Positions 15,329-23,907 of a DNA stretch of 64,000 bases are shown here, one piece after another. The notes under the pieces are model-generated. The model was not told the origin of the DNA. It did no database searches and saw only the letters and a program-made list of their open reading frames with translations. Numbering within the stretch: the stretch's first letter is position 1; each line of letters begins with the position of its first letter. The stretch comes from Mycolicibacterium hodleri. GTDB taxonomy: Bacteria; Actinomycetota; Actinomycetes; Mycobacteriales; Mycobacteriaceae. The stretch spans positions 1 through 64,000 of the forward strand of contig NZ_JACKTL010000062.1 of NCBI RefSeq assembly GCF_025822245.1, read 5' to 3'. Both the position numbers and the translations under genes were made by a program.

Positions 15329-17545
15329 ATGCCACTCGAACGCAGCCTTGAGACACATGCTTCATGGGTCGAGCTGACGACCACGGAAGACGACTGGAAG
15401 GCCGCCGACCCGGCGCTTCTCGCGACGATGCTCGTCGAGTTGCATCTCATCCGTGCCTTCGAGGAGACGGTGCTCGAGCTCGCGGGGGAGGGCCTCGTGC
15501 ACGGCCCCGCACACTCCAGCATCGGACAGGAGGGTGGCGCGGTGGGATCCATCGTCGGACTGCGGTCCACCGACGCGGTCAACGGCTCACATCGCGGGCA
15601 CCACCAATTCCTGGCCAAGGCGCTCACACACGTCAGCGGTGGCGCGCTCGACCCGGCCGACGTGGTGACCCCGAAGATCCAGCGGGTGTTGCAGCGCACG
15701 CTGGCCGAGATCCTGGGACTGAAACAGGGGTACTGCAAGGGCCGTGGCGGCTCGATGCACCTGCAGTGGTTCGAGGCGGGCGCGCTCGGAACCAACGCCA
15801 TCGTCGGCGGCGGCGTGCCGATGGGCGCGGGCAATGCCTGGGCACAGAAGCACAGCGGCACGACCGATCTCACCATCAGCTACTTCGGCGACGGCTCCAG
15901 CCAGATCGGCTCGGTGCTCGAGACCATGAACCTCGCGGCGGTGTGGAAGCTGCCGTTCTGCTTCTTCATCGAGAACAACCTCTACGCCGTGTCCACGCAC
16001 GTCGACGAGATCACCGCCGACACCCGTCTCTCGGTGCGTGGCCAGGGCTTCGGCATCCCCGGGTGGCGCGTCGACGGAATGGATCCGCTCGCCGTGCATC
16101 TCGCGACGCAGCAGGCCGCCGAGCGGATGCGCAGCGGGGAGGGCCCGGCCGTCGTCGAAGCCGAGGTGTACAGATTCTTCCACCAGAACGGCCCCTATCC
16201 GGGAAGCGCCTTCGGCTACCGCCAGAAGGAGGAGGAAGCAGAGTGGAAGCAACGTGATCCGCTGGAGCGGGTGGCGCGCGAGATGATCGCGCTCGGCCTC
16301 GTCGACGAGGCGGGTGTCGCGTCGGTGCGCACCCAGGCGCAGGAGGCCATGACCGCAGTGGCCGCCGAGCTCACCGAGCGTGACCCCGACAAGGACGGCA
16401 AGCGCCGGATCCGCGAGGACCTGTGGCCCGATCCCGGGTTCGTCAACGTCGGCGTCCGCGGCGACGCGAGCGAGCTCGACGAGCTGACCGCAATGGATCC
16501 CCTCGACTACGAAGGCCCCTGGCGCAAGACGAAGTTCGTCGACGCGGTCGCCGGTGTCATGGACCGCCGAATGGAGACCGACGAGCGCATCGTGGTGTTC
16601 GGCGAGGACGTGCACCGACTCGGCGGCGGCACCAACGGCGCCACCAAGGGACTCGCCAAGTATGGCGACGAGCGGGTGATCGGAACCCCGATCAGCGAGA
16701 ACGCCTTCACTGGCGTCGGGGGTGGGTTGGCGCTCGACGGCAGGTTCCGGCCCGTCGTCGAATTCATGTACCCCGACTTCATGTGGGTCGCCGCCGATCA
16801 GGTGTTCAACCAGATCGGCAAGGCGCGCCACATGTTCGGCGGGGAGAACCCGGTGCCGTTCGTGCTGCGGACCAAGGTGGCGATGGGGTCGGGCTACGGC
16901 TCCCAGCATCTGATGGACCCGGCGGGCGTGTTCTCCAGCAGTCCCGGTTGGCGGATCGTGGCACCCTCCACCGCCGCCGATTACGTGGGTTTGATGAATG
17001 CTGCTCTGGCGCTGCAGGATCCGGTGCTGGTAATCGAACACATCGACCTGTACGCCAAGGCCGACGAGGTACCAGAGGGAGATCTGGACTACGTGATCCC
17101 GCCCGGAAACGCGGCAGTTCGTCGACGGGGCACCGAGGTCACGGTCATCAGCTATCTGTCGATGGTCGCCCGGTGCGTGGAGGCCATCGAGCAGACCGGG
17201 GTGGACGCCGAACTCGTCGACCTGCGCTGGCTGGACCGTGCATCCATCGACTGGGACACGATCGCCGCGAGCGTGAAGAAGACCAACGCCGTGCTGATCG
17301 TCGAGCAGGGGGCGCGGGGCAGTTCCTATGGCGGGTGGTTGGCCGACGAGATTCAGCGGCGGTTGTTCGACTGGCTGGACCAACCCGTCGAGCGAGTCTC
17401 GGGAGGGGAGGCCTCGCCGAGTATCTCGAAGGTGTTGGAGCGAGCCGCGATTGCAGGCACCGAGGAAGTCGTCGCAGGCCTGGAAAAGATCAGAGTCGGC
17501 ATGGGACAGCCCGTGACGAGCGAAACGACGGGAAGTAATCGCTGA
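15329..17545 (+). CDS. Fused E1 (alpha + beta) of a thiamine-diphosphate 2-oxo-acid dehydrogenase
   Basis: 738 aa. The N-terminal half (to about residue 365) is an E1 alpha chain: GRGGSMHL (139-145) and the ThDP motif GDGSS...NN (187-217). The C-terminal half (about 388-725) is an E1 beta chain: VFGEDVHRLGG, GTPISENAFTGVGGGLALDG and FPFM-like FMYPDFMWVAADQ. Branched-chain, pyruvate and acetoin E1 enzymes usually have the two chains as separate proteins. The enzyme decarboxylates a 2-oxo acid (or cleaves an acyloin) and passes the acyl group to the E2 lipoyl arm. The E2 gene starts in the E1 stop (TGATG). No E3 gene is nearby, so the housekeeping lipoamide dehydrogenase would be needed. Confidence 0.9.
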   Translation: MPLERSLETHASWVELTTTEDDWKAADPALLATMLVELHLIRAFEETVLELAGEGLVHGPAHSSIGQEGGAVGSIVGLRSTDAVNGSHRGHHQFLAKALTHVSGGALDPADVVTPKIQRVLQRTLAEILGLKQGYCKGRGGSMHLQWFEAGALGTNAIVGGGVPMGAGNAWAQKHSGTTDLTISYFGDGSSQIGSVLETMNLAAVWKLPFCFFIENNLYAVSTHVDEITADTRLSVRGQGFGIPGWRVDGMDPLAVHLATQQAAERMRSGEGPAVVEAEVYRFFHQNGPYPGSAFGYRQKEEEAEWKQRDPLERVAREMIALGLVDEAGVASVRTQAQEAMTAVAAELTERDPDKDGKRRIREDLWPDPGFVNVGVRGDASELDELTAMDPLDYEGPWRKTKFVDAVAGVMDRRMETDERIVVFGEDVHRLGGGTNGATKGLAKYGDERVIGTPISENAFTGVGGGLALDGRFRPVVEFMYPDFMWVAADQVFNQIGKARHMFGGENPVPFVLRTKVAMGSGYGSQHLMDPAGVFSSSPGWRIVAPSTAADYVGLMNAALALQDPVLVIEHIDLYAKADEVPEGDLDYVIPPGNAAVRRRGTEVTVISYLSMVARCVEAIEQTGVDAELVDLRWLDRASIDWDTIAASVKKTNAVLIVEQGARGSSYGGWLADEIQRRLFDWLDQPVERVSGGEASPSISKVLERAAIAGTEEVVAGLEKIRVGMGQPVTSETTGSNR

Positions 17546-18885
17546 TGCCCACTGTCGTACGGATGCCCGAGGTGCTCGCCAACGCCACCGAGGCCGTGAT
17601 CCAGTCCTGGCTCGTCACGGAGGGTCAGGAGATCAAGGTCGGGGACGCGCTGGCTGAAGTCGAAACCGAGAAGGCCGTGGTCGAACTGGCCGCCGAGGTC
17701 GCCGGCGTGCTGGCACGGTTGATCGCCGAACCGGGCGCAACCATCGCCGTCGGCGACCCGATCGCGATCGTGTTGGCCCCCGGAGAGAGCGACGCCGACC
17801 TCGACGCCGAACCCCCGGCCGACCCGGCGCCCGCCACCCCCGATGCCGACCCCGACCTGGAGGCCGACGCCGTCGCCGACCCCGACTCGGCAGCCCCCGT
17901 GCTGGAGGCCGCGTCGCAGCGCGAATCGGCACCCGTGCGCGCAGCGGCCAACCAGCAGACCGCCGAACCCGAGCGCGAGGCGCCGCCAAGGGTGTCACCC
18001 GACACCAACCGCACACGCCTCTTCGCCACACCCCTGGTGCGAAAGCTGGCCGGCGAGAAGAACATCGACCTCACCACGGTGACGGGGACCGGGCCCGGCG
18101 GACGGATCGTGCGCCGCGACCTCGACAGGTTGGCCGTAGCACAGCCGGCGGCCGTCGACGCGCCAGCAGCCGAGCCGGCGCCACCGTCGACGCCCGTCGT
18201 GGCCGACGGTTTCACCGACGAGCCGCTCACCGGCATGCGCAAGGCGATCGCCCGGCGCCTCACCGAGAGCAAGACCACCGTGCCGCACTTCTACGTCAAG
18301 GCGGACTGTCGGGTGGATGCGCTGATGGAGCTGCGCCGCTCGGTCAACGAGGCTGCGGCGGTCAAGGTTTCGCTCAACGACTTCGTGTTGAAGGCTGCTG
18401 CCGGTGCTCTCGTCGAGGTACCCGAGGCCAACTCGATCTGGAACGACACGTCGATACGGCGCTTCGAGAAGGTCGACCTCGCGGTCGCCGTGGCCGTCGA
18501 CGGGGGTCTGCTCACCCCGGTGTTGCGGGGCGTGGACCGGATGTCGCTGTCCGTCGTGGCGAGCACCGTCGCCGACCTCGCGCAGCGGGCCCGAGAGGGT
18601 CGGCTCAAGCAGGCCGAGCTCGAGGGCGGCAGCTTCTCGGTGTCGAATCTCGGGATGTACGGGGTGAGCGAGTTCTCGGCGATCCTCAACCCGCCACAGT
18701 CCGGCATCCTTGCCGTCGGGGGCGCGGCGCCCCGTCCGGTCGTCGTGGACGGCGAATTGGCCACCGCCACCGTCATGACGGTGACGCTGTCGGCCGACCA
18801 TCGGGTGATCGACGGCGCGGTCGCCGCCCAATGGATGGCGGCGTTCGTCAGACGCATCGAGAACCCGTTGGCGATCCTGGTGTAG
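17545..18885 (+). CDS. Dihydrolipoamide acyltransferase (E2)
   Basis: 446 aa. Domain order: one lipoyl domain with the lipoylated Lys43 (ETEKAVVEL), a long Ala/Pro/Asp-rich flexible linker, a peripheral-subunit-binding domain (TPLVRKLAGEKNIDLTTVTG, GPGGRIVRRD), another linker, and the catalytic acyltransferase domain ending with HRVIDGAVAAQW (catalytic His). It moves the acyl group from lipoate to CoA. It overlaps the E1 gene by one base (TGATG), so the two are coupled. The acyl specificity cannot be read from the sequence; the small one-lipoyl layout is shared by branched-chain and acetoin complexes. Confidence 0.92.
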   Translation: MPTVVRMPEVLANATEAVIQSWLVTEGQEIKVGDALAEVETEKAVVELAAEVAGVLARLIAEPGATIAVGDPIAIVLAPGESDADLDAEPPADPAPATPDADPDLEADAVADPDSAAPVLEAASQRESAPVRAAANQQTAEPEREAPPRVSPDTNRTRLFATPLVRKLAGEKNIDLTTVTGTGPGGRIVRRDLDRLAVAQPAAVDAPAAEPAPPSTPVVADGFTDEPLTGMRKAIARRLTESKTTVPHFYVKADCRVDALMELRRSVNEAAAVKVSLNDFVLKAAAGALVEVPEANSIWNDTSIRRFEKVDLAVAVAVDGGLLTPVLRGVDRMSLSVVASTVADLAQRAREGRLKQAELEGGSFSVSNLGMYGVSEFSAILNPPQSGILAVGGAAPRPVVVDGELATATVMTVTLSADHRVIDGAVAAQWMAAFVRRIENPLAILV

Positions 18886-18913
18886 GGGACTCGGCGGTAC
18901 CCGGATACAGCCG

Positions 18914-19960
18914 TCAGTCGGTGAGAGCGCGGGCGGCAACCAAGAGATCGGCGTTGTCCAAACTCGGCTCCAGGTCCCCAGATTCGATCCTGTTGGCGAT
19001 CTGCAGGATTGCCTCGTTCACCGACGCGCTGCCGCCGACCTTCCGACGGGTCTCGACGATGTAGCCGTTGTACGCGTCGAGTTCGGCATGCCGCTTCTTG
19101 TCCCAATCCTGCAGCACCGCAACGCGAGTGTCCTCCAGCGAGTAGGACTTCAGAACGGCGTCGAGCAGGTCCAGGGCGTACTGATCCGAATCGGAAACGT
19201 CTCGGGCGGTCATGCCGAAGATCGGCACCATCGCGATGCCGAGTTCTCGGGCCAATGCGTAGGCCTCGCGAGACGCCTCGTCCATGGTCTCCCGGACGCC
19301 GGGGACGTGGACCGCGGTGAGAAGGGGCACGCCGAGGATGGCCGAGGGGAGCATCTCGGGGATGTTGGCCAAGAGCTTCATCCACTTCGACGCTCTGATG
19401 TCGCGCGAGGTCTCGGTCACCGCGGCGGTGGACAGCACGGCGCGTACGTTCTCCAGTTGCGGGGTCGGGGCGCCGCCATACGTTCCGACGGTGGTCCAGG
19501 TATCCGCACGCGACACTTGGCGGTTCACGACGCCGGGCTCGAACATGTTGGCCGCGATGCCCAATACGGCGCCGACGGTTCGCTCGGGGCCCACGATGTC
19601 GGCTACGTCGTCGATGGTCATGCCGTTCTGGAGGCCGACGACGACGGACTCCTCGTGAAGCAGCGGCTTGAGCAGTTCGACCGCCCAGCGGGTGTCGTAG
19701 GTCTTGACGCTGACGAACACGATGTCGAACGGGCGACGAAGTTCGGCGACCTGACACAGGTGGTACGCGTCTATCTCAGTACGCTCGACCGTGCCGTCGG
19801 GGAAGTTGACGGTGAGGCCGTCGGTCCGCATCGCCACGACGTGGGCCGGCCACTGGTCGACGTAGGTGACCGACAACCCGGCGCGGACCATGTCGGCGCC
19901 GAGCGAGGCCCCATTGGCTCCTGTCCCGACCACCGCGATGTTGAGCTCTTCGATGCTCAT
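18914..19960 (-). CDS. Ketopantoate-reductase-like (ApbA/PanE fold) oxidoreductase 1
   Basis: 348 aa. It has a Rossmann motif near the N-terminus (VVGTGANGASLGADM), the VKTYDTRW segment and the C-terminal helical domain with SKWMKLLANIPEM, where the lysine matches the catalytic Lys of ketopantoate reductase. Family enzymes reduce a 2-keto acid (ketopantoate and analogues) with NADPH. The divergent sequence and the catabolic setting make pantothenate synthesis unlikely. The ATG at 19960 has GAAGAAGG upstream. It is convergent with E2. A paralogue lies at 20542-21573, transcribed the other way; the two share stretches such as QWPAHV, QNGMT, MFEPGVV and VPIFG. Confidence 0.85.
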   Translation of the reverse strand: MSIEELNIAVVGTGANGASLGADMVRAGLSVTYVDQWPAHVVAMRTDGLTVNFPDGTVERTEIDAYHLCQVAELRRPFDIVFVSVKTYDTRWAVELLKPLLHEESVVVGLQNGMTIDDVADIVGPERTVGAVLGIAANMFEPGVVNRQVSRADTWTTVGTYGGAPTPQLENVRAVLSTAAVTETSRDIRASKWMKLLANIPEMLPSAILGVPLLTAVHVPGVRETMDEASREAYALARELGIAMVPIFGMTARDVSDSDQYALDLLDAVLKSYSLEDTRVAVLQDWDKKRHAELDAYNGYIVETRRKVGGSASVNEAILQIANRIESGDLEPSLDNADLLVAARALTD

Positions 19961-19983
19961 CGCGCACCTTCTTCCGTGGGCTG

Positions 19984-20002
19984 TGTTTAGCATCATGCTA
20001 CA
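19984..20002. promoter_or_regulatory. Operator-like palindrome upstream of oxidoreductase 1
   Basis: TAGCAT-C-ATGCTA (19988-20000) is a perfect inverted repeat inside TGTTTAGCATCATGCTACA. The left part, TGTTTAG..TCATG, matches the site at 21755-21773 and resembles that at 13169-13187. It lies 24 bases upstream of the start codon of the minus-strand gene. Confidence 0.5.
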
Positions 20003-20238
20003 TACGGGACCACGAAGTACACGAGCACTTCAACGAGCTGCGACGCCGGCCGGTGTCGACGCTGAGGTCTCCTTCGGCCACGTCGGAAATGTATTCGATT
20101 GTGGCTCAGCGCTTGTCGCAGCGACGTCCTTCGTCGCACGATTCGTCGAAAGTCGAACCAGTTTTTCATGGAGTCGACACGGCTTCGATGTTAATCTCCA
20201 TTGCACACTGTCGTCGCACGTGATTCGAGGAGCAGTTC

Positions 20239-20535
20239 GTGATCAGACACATCGTGGCATTCGAACTCGACACGCCCGACGACGAGGCGCGGCAGGCGCA
20301 CATCCAGCGGATGCAGGACGTACTGGAAGCGCTGGCGACGCTCGACGAGGTCGAATCGATCACGGTGCGCCCGGATCTGGGGACCGCTGAGGGGCACTGG
20401 GACGTGGTGTTGGTGTCCGAGCACCGGTCGAACGCCGCCCTTGAGGCCTATCAGGTGCACCCAGAGCACCAGAAGGCGGCCAAGATTGCGGGCGAATTCG
20501 TCGCCCGGCGAGCCATCGTCGACTACGAATACTGA
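20239..20535 (+). CDS. Dabb (stress-responsive alpha/beta barrel) domain protein
   Basis: 98 aa, a single ferredoxin-like Dabb domain: it begins MIRHIVAFEL and contains the core helix QRMQDVLEALATLDEVESI and the HPEHQKAAKI helix before the last strand. Dabb proteins dimerise; some are cyclases or decarboxylases for polyketide-like or keto acids, and many are uncharacterised. The GTG start follows GAGGAG. It is 6 bases upstream of the second ketopantoate-reductase-like gene, so the two should be cotranscribed and may act on the same keto intermediate. Confidence 0.82.
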   Translation: MIRHIVAFELDTPDDEARQAHIQRMQDVLEALATLDEVESITVRPDLGTAEGHWDVVLVSEHRSNAALEAYQVHPEHQKAAKIAGEFVARRAIVDYEY

Positions 20536-20541
20536 GCAGCC

Positions 20542-21573
20542 ATGACGTCGATTGCGATCGTGGGAACTGGCGCCAATGGCGCAGCCATCGGTGCGGACTT
20601 GGCTGAGGCTGGCCACGACGTCACCTTCATCGAGCAGTGGCCGGCCCATGTCGAGGCGATCCGTCAGCATGGAATCCGCGTCGAGACACCCGAGGAGAAG
20701 GTGTCGGCGAAGGTGCCGGTCCTGCACTTCTGTGAGGTGGCCACCCTGCGACGCAGGTTCGACGTGGTGTTGATGCTCGTCAAGGCCTACGACACGCGCT
20801 GGGCGTGTGAGCTGATCAAGCCCTACCTCGCCGACGACGGAATCGCCGTCGGCGTTCAGAACGGCATGACCGTCGACGACATGGCCGAGATCATCGGCGC
20901 AGAGCGGACATTGGGCTCCGTCATCGAGATCTCGTCGACGATGTTCGAGCCGGGCGTGGTCGACCGTCACTCGCCGCGGTCTCGCAGCTGGTTCGCGGTG
21001 GGCAGCCTCGGGTCGGCCACGGCCGGCCGGGAGGAGGAGGTGGCGTCCTTGCTGCGCCACTCCGGAGCCGTCGACGTCGTGGACGACATCCGGTCGGCCA
21101 AGTGGATGAAGCTCGTCATCAACGCCGCCGAACTCGTTCCGTCAGCCATCCTCGATCTGTCGATCGTCGAGGCGGGGCATCATCCCGGGATGAAGGACGT
21201 GATGCTGCAGGCCGGCTACGAAGCGGTCGACGCCGCGCTCGCCGCCGGCCAATCGGTGGTGCCGATCTTCGGCCTCACCTCGGTGGACGACACCAATCCG
21301 CACGGCTTCGTCGACACGCTGATGGACGTGCTCCTCGAGAAGTACGTCCTTTCGCACACGCTGTCCACCGTGCTCCAGGACTGGATGAAGTCCCGTCGCA
21401 GCGAGGTCGACCAGATCAACGGGCGGGTCGTCGAGGAGTTGGGTCGGGTCGGGCGGCTAGCGCCGGTCAACGACGCGGTCGTTCAGCTTGCCCACCGCAT
21501 CGAACGGGGCGAGTTGACGCGCTCCACCGACAACGTGGCGGCCTTGCGCGAGGCTCTTTCAACACCGGTCTAG
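20542..21573 (+). CDS. Ketopantoate-reductase-like (ApbA/PanE fold) oxidoreductase 2
   Basis: 343 aa, paralogue of the minus-strand gene at 18914-19960. It has a Rossmann motif (VGTGANGAAIGADLAEAG), VKAYDTRW, VQNGMTVDDMAEI, SAKWMKLVINAAEL (the catalytic-lysine position) and VPIFGLTSVDD. The two copies diverge clearly at the N-terminal cofactor loop (FIEQWPAHVEAIRQHG versus VDQWPAHVVAMRTDG) and the C-terminus, so they probably differ in substrate or direction. It follows the Dabb gene by 6 bases. Its own ribosome site is weak (GAGCAG), so translational coupling is possible. Confidence 0.85.
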   Translation: MTSIAIVGTGANGAAIGADLAEAGHDVTFIEQWPAHVEAIRQHGIRVETPEEKVSAKVPVLHFCEVATLRRRFDVVLMLVKAYDTRWACELIKPYLADDGIAVGVQNGMTVDDMAEIIGAERTLGSVIEISSTMFEPGVVDRHSPRSRSWFAVGSLGSATAGREEEVASLLRHSGAVDVVDDIRSAKWMKLVINAAELVPSAILDLSIVEAGHHPGMKDVMLQAGYEAVDAALAAGQSVVPIFGLTSVDDTNPHGFVDTLMDVLLEKYVLSHTLSTVLQDWMKSRRSEVDQINGRVVEELGRVGRLAPVNDAVVQLAHRIERGELTRSTDNVAALREALSTPV

Positions 21574-22012
21574 CCGAATCTCCGGTTTCGCCTGCACCGG
21601 GGCTGTCTCTGGTTGCCTGTTCCCCGGGGCGGATCTGGCTGAAGTGCCAGGACCGCTGCTTCGGGCACGTTCGACGTAGGCGTTCGCGTGGTCCTTGCCT
21701 ACCTTCGCGATGGACCTTCCCCGGCGCGGAATTGGTTGACACCATCACGGCGAGTGTTTAGTGTCATGAATCAGTCCGTGTGTGACGCTCGTCGCAATCG
21801 GAGAACGTCGCTGCCTCGGCCTCCGAGGAGCCAGGAGTCGCTCGGCACGACTGACCTGCAGCATCACGGGTCATCTCGATCTTGGGCGGGTCACCCTGCG
21901 ACGGTCACCCGAATGACGGCCGCCCCCGGACTGCTCGACGGGTTGTCCACCAGGACCGAACACCCGCGAGCGCGGAGACCGAATGCACGAACGGCGAACA
22001 GGACATCACGAG
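21574..22012. other. 439-bp spacer before the SDR operon
   Basis: No gene is supported here. An open frame starting ATG at 21767 and running into the SDR gene lacks a ribosome site and has no recognisable protein, so I do not call it. The stretch contains a good -35 box at 21736 and the operator-like site at 21755-21773. If transcription starts there, the SDR mRNA has an untranslated leader of about 240 bases with no obvious riboswitch fold. Confidence 0.5.
21736..21773 (+). promoter_or_regulatory. Promoter and overlapping operator of the SDR/dehydrogenase operon
   Basis: TTGACA (21736-21741) is followed after 17 bases by TAGTGT (21759-21764), a reasonable mycobacterial promoter. The -10 box lies inside TGTTTAGTGTCATGAATCA (21755-21773). 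That sequence aligns well with the sites at 13169 (TGTTCAGTGT...) and 19984 (TGTTTAG..TCATG). A regulator bound there would block RNA polymerase. Confidence 0.55.
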
Positions 22013-22786
22013 ATGACTACCGAATGGTCCTTCGAAGGACGGTCTGCGATCGTGACCGGTGCGGGCAGTGGCATCGGCAAGGCGGTGACGCTCACCCTCG
22101 CCGCCGCAGGCGCGAAGGTGCTGGCCGTCGACGTCGACGGTGACGCAGCGAAGGCGACCGCACACGAGGCGACGTCGTCGGTCGTGCCGTACCGGGCCGA
22201 CGTCGCCGATCGAACACAGGTGTTCGGCTATGTGGACGCCGCCGCGGCCGAGCACGGCGCGCCCACGTTGTTCTTCAACAACGCCGGCGTCGAGGGTGTG
22301 CACAAGTCGATTCTGGACACCGATCCCGCCGACTGGCTGCGCGTCATCGACGTCAACCTCAACAGCATGTTCTGGGGACTTCAGGCGGTGCTGCCCCACA
22401 TGGTGGCCGAAGGTGCTGGCGCCGTGGTCAATACGGGGTCGATTCTCAGTCTGAAGTCCGCGCCCGACAGGTCCGACTACGTGGTCACCAAACACGCCGT
22501 CCTGGGTCTCACGCGCAGCGCTGCCAGCGAGATGGCAGCACACGGCATCAGGGTCAACTGCCTGTGCCCGGGTCCCGTCGAGACTCCGCTGATGCGCCGC
22601 TCCGAACTCCTCGTCAACCCCGAGGATCCCGACTGGGAGAGGCGCCGATTCGAGGAGGGCACGCCGATCGGCCGCTATGCCTCGCCCCGCGAGATCGCCG
22701 AGACCGTCATGTTCCTGCTTCGTGGTGACGTGGGCTACCAGACCGGGTCGGCGGTCGTCATCGACGGAGGCATCACCAGTGTCTGA
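22013..22786 (+). CDS. Classical SDR oxidoreductase 1
   Basis: 257 aa classical short-chain dehydrogenase: cofactor motif TGAGSGIG, structural NNAG, catalytic Ser/Tyr/Lys in TGSILSLKSAPDRSDYVVTK, and CPGPVETPL. An acidic residue at the end of the second strand (VDVDGD) favours NAD(H), so it more likely oxidises an alcohol. The ATG at 22013 has AGGA 9 bases before it. It is first in a five-gene run: SDR, zinc dehydrogenase, SDR, SDR, XRE-cupin regulator. Confidence 0.88.
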   Translation: MTTEWSFEGRSAIVTGAGSGIGKAVTLTLAAAGAKVLAVDVDGDAAKATAHEATSSVVPYRADVADRTQVFGYVDAAAAEHGAPTLFFNNAGVEGVHKSILDTDPADWLRVIDVNLNSMFWGLQAVLPHMVAEGAGAVVNTGSILSLKSAPDRSDYVVTKHAVLGLTRSAASEMAAHGIRVNCLCPGPVETPLMRRSELLVNPEDPDWERRRFEEGTPIGRYASPREIAETVMFLLRGDVGYQTGSAVVIDGGITSV

Positions 22787-22848
22787 GACATGCTGCCCAC
22801 CGACCTCCACACGATCAATCCGCTGAAATAGGAAGAGGGAGAAACGAA

Positions 22849-23907
22849 ATGCGCGCCGCCATTTTCTACGACGAGCACGACATCCGTGTAGAGGACGTGG
22901 CCGACCCGGGTCCGCTGAAGCGGGGTCAGGTCCGACTGCGTCCCATCCTGTGCGGTATCTGCGGGACGGACCTCCACGAGTACCTCGCAGGGCCGATCGT
23001 CATCCCGACGTCGCCTCACCCCCTCACGGGGTCGGCCGCGCCGCAGGTGCTCGGACACGAGCTGTCCGCCCGTGTCCTCGAAGTGGCCGACGACGTCTCC
23101 TCGGTGTCCGTGGGAGACCGAGTGTCCGTGCAGCCGTTGATCTTCTGCGGGGAGTGTTACTTCTGCCGGCGTGGCCTCAACCACCTGTGCGTCCAGATGG
23201 CCTGCGTTGGACTCAGCTTCGACGGCGGAGGGATCTCCGAACAACTGGTGCTCGACGCCAGCCAGGTGAGCGTGCTCCCCGACACGGTCAGCGACGAGCA
23301 GGGCGCGTTGATCGAGCCGTCGGCAGTCGCCGCCTACGGCGTCGACCGGACCGGGTTCACGGCAGGAGACTCGATCCTCATCACCGGCGCCGGGCCCATC
23401 GGCGCCCTGTCCGCGCTGTACGCCCACGTAGCCGGCGCCTCGCAGATCATCATCTCCGAGCCCAATCCGAAACGTCGTGCGCTGGCTGCGTCCTTCGGCA
23501 TCGCGACGATCCTCGACCCCACGTCCGACGACGTCACCACGGCGGTCAAGGACATGACGGGCGGCGTCGGCGTCGACGTGGCCGCGGAGTGCTCGGGGTC
23601 CGAACCTGGCCTGAACGCGGCGTTGAACGCCGTACGCTCGCACGGCACCGTCACCCAGGTGGGGTTGCACGTCAAGCCCGCATCCTTCGATCCGATGAAC
23701 CTGTCCAACCGCGATCTGAGCCTGATCGGAACGTGGTGCTACCCGGTCACGGACTGGCCGCGGATCATCGCGCTGGTGGCGTCGGGCCGATTCCCGGTGG
23801 AGAAGGCGGTCAGTGACGTCGTGCCGGTCGCCGACATCGTCGAGCGTGGCTTCGACCGCCTGCTCGACCCGAACGGTGACGCGCAGAAGATCCTGGTGGA
23901 GGTCTGA
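22849..23907 (+). CDS. Zinc-type (butanediol dehydrogenase-like) medium-chain dehydrogenase 3
   Basis: 352 aa MDR enzyme with a complete zinc set: catalytic CGICGTDLHE and GHELSARV, the polyol-type Glu in GALIEPSAVA, and a structural loop FCGECYFCRRGLNHLC. Nucleotide motif GAGPIGALS. The insertion around IPTSPHPLTG before GHE resembles (R,R)-butanediol dehydrogenases. It would oxidise a vicinal or secondary alcohol with NAD. The ribosome site GGAAGAGGGAG is strong. The stop overlaps the start of SDR 2 (TGATGA), so they are coupled. Confidence 0.88.
   Translation: MRAAIFYDEHDIRVEDVADPGPLKRGQVRLRPILCGICGTDLHEYLAGPIVIPTSPHPLTGSAAPQVLGHELSARVLEVADDVSSVSVGDRVSVQPLIFCGECYFCRRGLNHLCVQMACVGLSFDGGGISEQLVLDASQVSVLPDTVSDEQGALIEPSAVAAYGVDRTGFTAGDSILITGAGPIGALSALYAHVAGASQIIISEPNPKRRALAASFGIATILDPTSDDVTTAVKDMTGGVGVDVAAECSGSEPGLNAALNAVRSHGTVTQVGLHVKPASFDPMNLSNRDLSLIGTWCYPVTDWPRIIALVASGRFPVEKAVSDVVPVADIVERGFDRLLDPNGDAQKILVEV

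Noticed and set aside
21688..22143. Open frame of 151 codons upstream of and into the first SDR gene
   Set aside because: No ribosome site at the in-frame ATG (21767), arginine-rich random-looking sequence, and it overlaps a well-supported SDR gene in another frame.
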